A stretch of DNA of 9,325 nucleotides. It comes from Bacteroidota bacterium (GTDB lineage: Bacteria > Bacteroidota > Bacteroidia > Chitinophagales > Chitinophagaceae). Made by a program: the position numbers and the translations under genes. Location of the stretch: NCBI GenBank assembly GCA_023386395.1, contig JAEWJV010000091.1, forward strand, positions 1 through 9,325. Reading direction: 5' to 3'. This document shows, one piece after another, positions 7,157 to 9,325 of this stretch. The notes below the pieces were generated by a model. That model was not told the DNA's origin, ran no database searches, and saw only the letters and a list, made by a program, of their open reading frames with translations. Each line of letters starts with the position of its first letter. Position 1 is the first letter of the stretch.

Positions 7157-7471
7157 TTAGCTGCCTGCACCAAAATTTTGTTGCCACGCCAGCATGCCAC
7201 CCGTAAGGTTTTTCACATTTTCAAATCCTAACTGTTCAAGTATCATTGCTGCCTGGCCACTGCGGTTGCCACTTCTGCAATACACCACTACTTCATCTTT
7301 TTTCCAGTCATCAACAGGTTCTGTTTGCATATTGCGCACTTCACCAAGCGGCAGCAGTGTGCCACCAATATTAAATTCAGCATTTTCGCTGGGCTCCCTC
7401 ACATCCAAAAGATGGATTTTTTCTCCTGCATCCAGGCGTTGTTTTAATTCTTGTACTGTTATTGTTTGCAT
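7157..7471 (-). CDS. Single-domain rhodanese (sulfurtransferase)
   Basis: Rhodaneses carry sulfane sulfur as a persulfide on an active-site cysteine and pass it to an acceptor; the acceptor here is unknown. The 104-residue product is one complete domain: ITVQELKQRLDAGEKIHLLDVREPSE at the N-terminus, the active-site loop CRSGNRS with Cys65 at 65-71, and a C-terminal LTGGMLAWQ helix (89-96). The six-residue CRSGNR loop is that of GlpE-like sulfurtransferases and not the longer loop of Cdc25-type proteins. No signal peptide is seen, so it should be cytosolic. It starts nine bases after the PASTA gene stop and is the last gene of the ddl-PASTA-rhodanese operon. Confidence 0.93.
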   Translation of the reverse strand: MQTITVQELKQRLDAGEKIHLLDVREPSENAEFNIGGTLLPLGEVRNMQTEPVDDWKKDEVVVYCRSGNRSGQAAMILEQLGFENVKNLTGGMLAWQQNFGAGS

Positions 7472-7480
7472 AATAGATTT

Positions 7481-8305
7481 TTAATTATTAATTGCCGGCG
7501 GAATTACGGATGAATCTTTTACTGGTGGTGCTGTACTTATCCATATATCCATCATTTGCCCGGCGCGAATTCGGTTATTCACCCTTTCACCACTTGGTAA
7601 TAATGTTGTTGGGTCCGGGTTTTGGCGAACGATATATGCATTGGTAGTGTCTGCCACGGCACCTTCTGTAAGTATTACGCCTATGCTTATATTATCCCCT
7701 GATAAATATTCCTTTGCCTGTGACACGGTTAAGCCCACAAGATCGGGCACGGCAAGTTGTGTATCACCAAGCCCATTACCAAGCACAAGGTCTATGGCTG
7801 TGCTCATAGGTACTTTGGTACCCGGGTTCACTGTTTTTCCATTCAGTAACTGGTCTTTAACTGCATTGCGCGCAATATCCGGTGTGTAACTTATATTGCC
7901 CAGCTTAAGCCCCAGGCTTTCCAAAAACATTTGTGCACTTCTGTAAGAAAACCCTTTTAGATCGGGCATTTCTATTAACGGCGGGGTTGCACGGTTTATG
8001 GTAAGATAAATGGTGCGGTTTGCTTTTACTACTTCTTCACTTTCAGGAGATTGCTTAATTACGGTAAGCGGCGGTACTGAATCAACATACACGGAATCCT
8101 GAACAGAAACCTGGAATTTTTTTTGCTTGAGAAAACCCGTTGCATCTACTAATGTTTTGCCTGTTACATCCGGTACAGTTATAGACTCGTTATGTTTCGT
8201 AACAGAACCCAGTGAAAAGAAAAACGCAAAAATCATTAATAAAAGCAGCGCTATTGCCACTAACAGGTTTACAAAAAAAGAGCGTCCCGTTATAAATTTA
8301 AACAT
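7481..8305 (-). CDS. Membrane-anchored protein with three PASTA domains
   Basis: PASTA domains bind peptidoglycan fragments or beta-lactam-like ligands and usually occur on Ser/Thr kinases and penicillin-binding proteins. This 274-residue protein has a basic N-terminus (MFKFITGRSF), one hydrophobic membrane segment (about 10-32, VNLLVAIALLLLMIFAFFF) and then three PASTA repeats. These begin ITVPDVTGKTLVDA (42-), IEMPDLKGFSYRSA (111-) and LAVPDLVGLTVSQA (184-), and end near 105, 176 and 257. A short Pro-rich tail (SVIPPAINN) follows. There is no kinase or transpeptidase domain, so its role is probably structural or sensory at the periplasmic face; this is inference. It lies 21 bases after ddl and nine before the rhodanese gene, in one operon. 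The link to ddl fits a role in cell-wall synthesis. Confidence 0.93.
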   Translation of the reverse strand: MFKFITGRSFFVNLLVAIALLLLMIFAFFFSLGSVTKHNESITVPDVTGKTLVDATGFLKQKKFQVSVQDSVYVDSVPPLTVIKQSPESEEVVKANRTIYLTINRATPPLIEMPDLKGFSYRSAQMFLESLGLKLGNISYTPDIARNAVKDQLLNGKTVNPGTKVPMSTAIDLVLGNGLGDTQLAVPDLVGLTVSQAKEYLSGDNISIGVILTEGAVADTTNAYIVRQNPDPTTLLPSGERVNNRIRAGQMMDIWISTAPPVKDSSVIPPAINN

Positions 8306-8326
8306 TAATGGTTTGTTTCTTATTAA

Positions 8327-9310
8327 TTAATTCCAGCATTCATCAATAAGCGCTGTATAAAACTGCTCAAGCGTCCATCCCATCGCTTTTACCTGTTGGG
8401 GGATAATGCTTGCCGCACTCTGCCCGGGCACGGTATTTACTTCAAGCATAAAAGGCTCTCCCTTTGCTTCATTGTAAATAAAATCTATTCTCACCACACC
8501 ACGGCAATTTAATACCGAATATACCTTTCTTGCAGCAACCTGCACTTTTTCAATAATTGCAGGGTCTGCCTGGGCTGGCGTAATCTCTTCGCTTAAACCT
8601 TTATATTTCGCTTCGAAATCAAAAAAATCCTTTTTCGATTTTACTTCTGTTATGGGCAATGTAATGATTTCGCCCTTTGTTTTAAACACGCCAATTGTAA
8701 ATTCCCGTCCTTCAATAAATTCTTCAACCAGCACCTGGTCATCTTCATTAAATGCTTTGCGCAAAGCTACCCCAATTTCTTCCGAAGGCTGGTTTACCTT
8801 ACTCATACCTATGCTTGAACCGCCATTATTAGGCTTCACAAATACCGGGAATTTTAATTTATTAATAATGTCTTCTTCGTTCACAACATCATTTCTAAAA
8901 ATATGCAGGGATTTAGCTACGTTTATTCCTGCGAAACCTGCAACGGCAACCGTATATCTTTTATTAAAAGTTAAAGCTGATGTGGCCGCATCACAGGTTG
9001 TATAAGGCAGTCCAATACAATCAAAATAACCCTGCAGCTTTCCATCTTCACCCGGTGTGCCGTGAATACACATCAATACACCGTCAAAATTTATTTTTTC
9101 GTTATTTATAGTTATTGAAAAATCGTTTTTATCAATACTTATTTTTTCTCCGTTCGCATCTTCATAAAACCATCCTTCAGGATTTATATCGATAAGATAA
9201 ACATCATATTTATTTCTGTCAACATTATTGTTTACCGTTACCGCACTTTGATAGCTTATTTCAGCTTCGCGGCTATAACCGCCGGTAAGTAATGCAATTT
9301 TTTTCTTCAT
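8327..9310 (-). CDS. ddl: D-alanine--D-alanine ligase
   Basis: Ddl joins two D-alanines with ATP in the cytosol to make the dipeptide at the end of the peptidoglycan stem. The 327-residue product is full length with the ATP-grasp plan. GGYSREAEIS (10-19) places Glu15 exactly as in E. coli DdlB. FVKPNNGGSSIGMSKV (157-172) is the grasp loop with Ser165. LVEEFIEGREFTIGV (194-208), FEAKY with Tyr236 (about 232-236), RIDF with Arg264 and Asp266, and MLEVNTVPGQS with Glu280 and Asn282 (278-288) give the metal, ATP and substrate residues. The Tyr in FEAKY corresponds to DdlB Tyr216, expected for D-Ala-D-Ala rather than D-Ala-D-lactate ligases. The start ATG at 9310 has a purine-rich A/T leader without a clear Shine-Dalgarno. 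It leads the operon with the PASTA protein; its promoter is outside the window. Confidence 0.97.
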   Translation of the reverse strand: MKKKIALLTGGYSREAEISYQSAVTVNNNVDRNKYDVYLIDINPEGWFYEDANGEKISIDKNDFSITINNEKINFDGVLMCIHGTPGEDGKLQGYFDCIGLPYTTCDAATSALTFNKRYTVAVAGFAGINVAKSLHIFRNDVVNEEDIINKLKFPVFVKPNNGGSSIGMSKVNQPSEEIGVALRKAFNEDDQVLVEEFIEGREFTIGVFKTKGEIITLPITEVKSKKDFFDFEAKYKGLSEEITPAQADPAIIEKVQVAARKVYSVLNCRGVVRIDFIYNEAKGEPFMLEVNTVPGQSAASIIPQQVKAMGWTLEQFYTALIDECWN

Positions 9311-9325
9311 ATCTTTTTTATGAAA

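Overview
The window looks like ordinary chromosomal DNA of a Bacteroidota member. Chitinophagaceae or a near relative is my inference. Supporting signs are candidate promoters of the Bacteroidota type (TTTG near -33 and TAnnTTTG near -7), no Shine-Dalgarno sequence before any gene (A/T-rich leaders instead), an atpD-atpC pair standing apart from the other ATP synthase genes, a short AtpC, a bacterial SUI1/YciH protein, and moderate-to-low GC content. No phage, insertion sequence, CRISPR array, tRNA or rRNA was seen.

Layout. The left part (1-2212) is on the plus strand: the 3' two thirds of ffh (SRP GTPase), then rpsP (ribosomal protein S16), then rimM (16S rRNA processing factor, apparent TTG start). 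A hairpin and U-tract separate ffh from rpsP, and a strong GNRA-loop terminator separates rpsP from rimM. All other genes are on the minus strand. From right to left they are ddl, a membrane-anchored PASTA-domain protein and a single-domain rhodanese (one tight operon); a DUF695-like protein of unknown function; nadC with a SUI1/YciH gene (tight pair); and atpD-atpC, led by a good consensus promoter. rimM and atpC converge on a 369-bp gene-free region. It holds a 17-bp perfect inverted repeat, a second smaller inverted repeat and a 17-bp-stem bidirectional terminator next to atpC.

How the genes work together. The left block serves translation and protein targeting (S16, RimM, Ffh). atpDC encodes the catalytic beta and the epsilon subunits of F1. 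ddl makes D-Ala-D-Ala for peptidoglycan, and the adjacent PASTA protein probably contacts peptidoglycan from the outer side of the inner membrane. nadC makes nicotinate mononucleotide for NAD; its SUI1 partner is a translation-factor homologue with no obvious metabolic link.

I do not see a new multi-gene system. The least explained items are non-coding: an octamer-like ATTAGC/GCTAAT repeat inside the atpD-atpC transcript, a heptamer-like repeat upstream of nadC, the long inverted repeat between rimM and atpC, and a hairpin plus palindrome before the DUF695-like gene. The DUF695-like protein is the only full-length gene without an assignable role.
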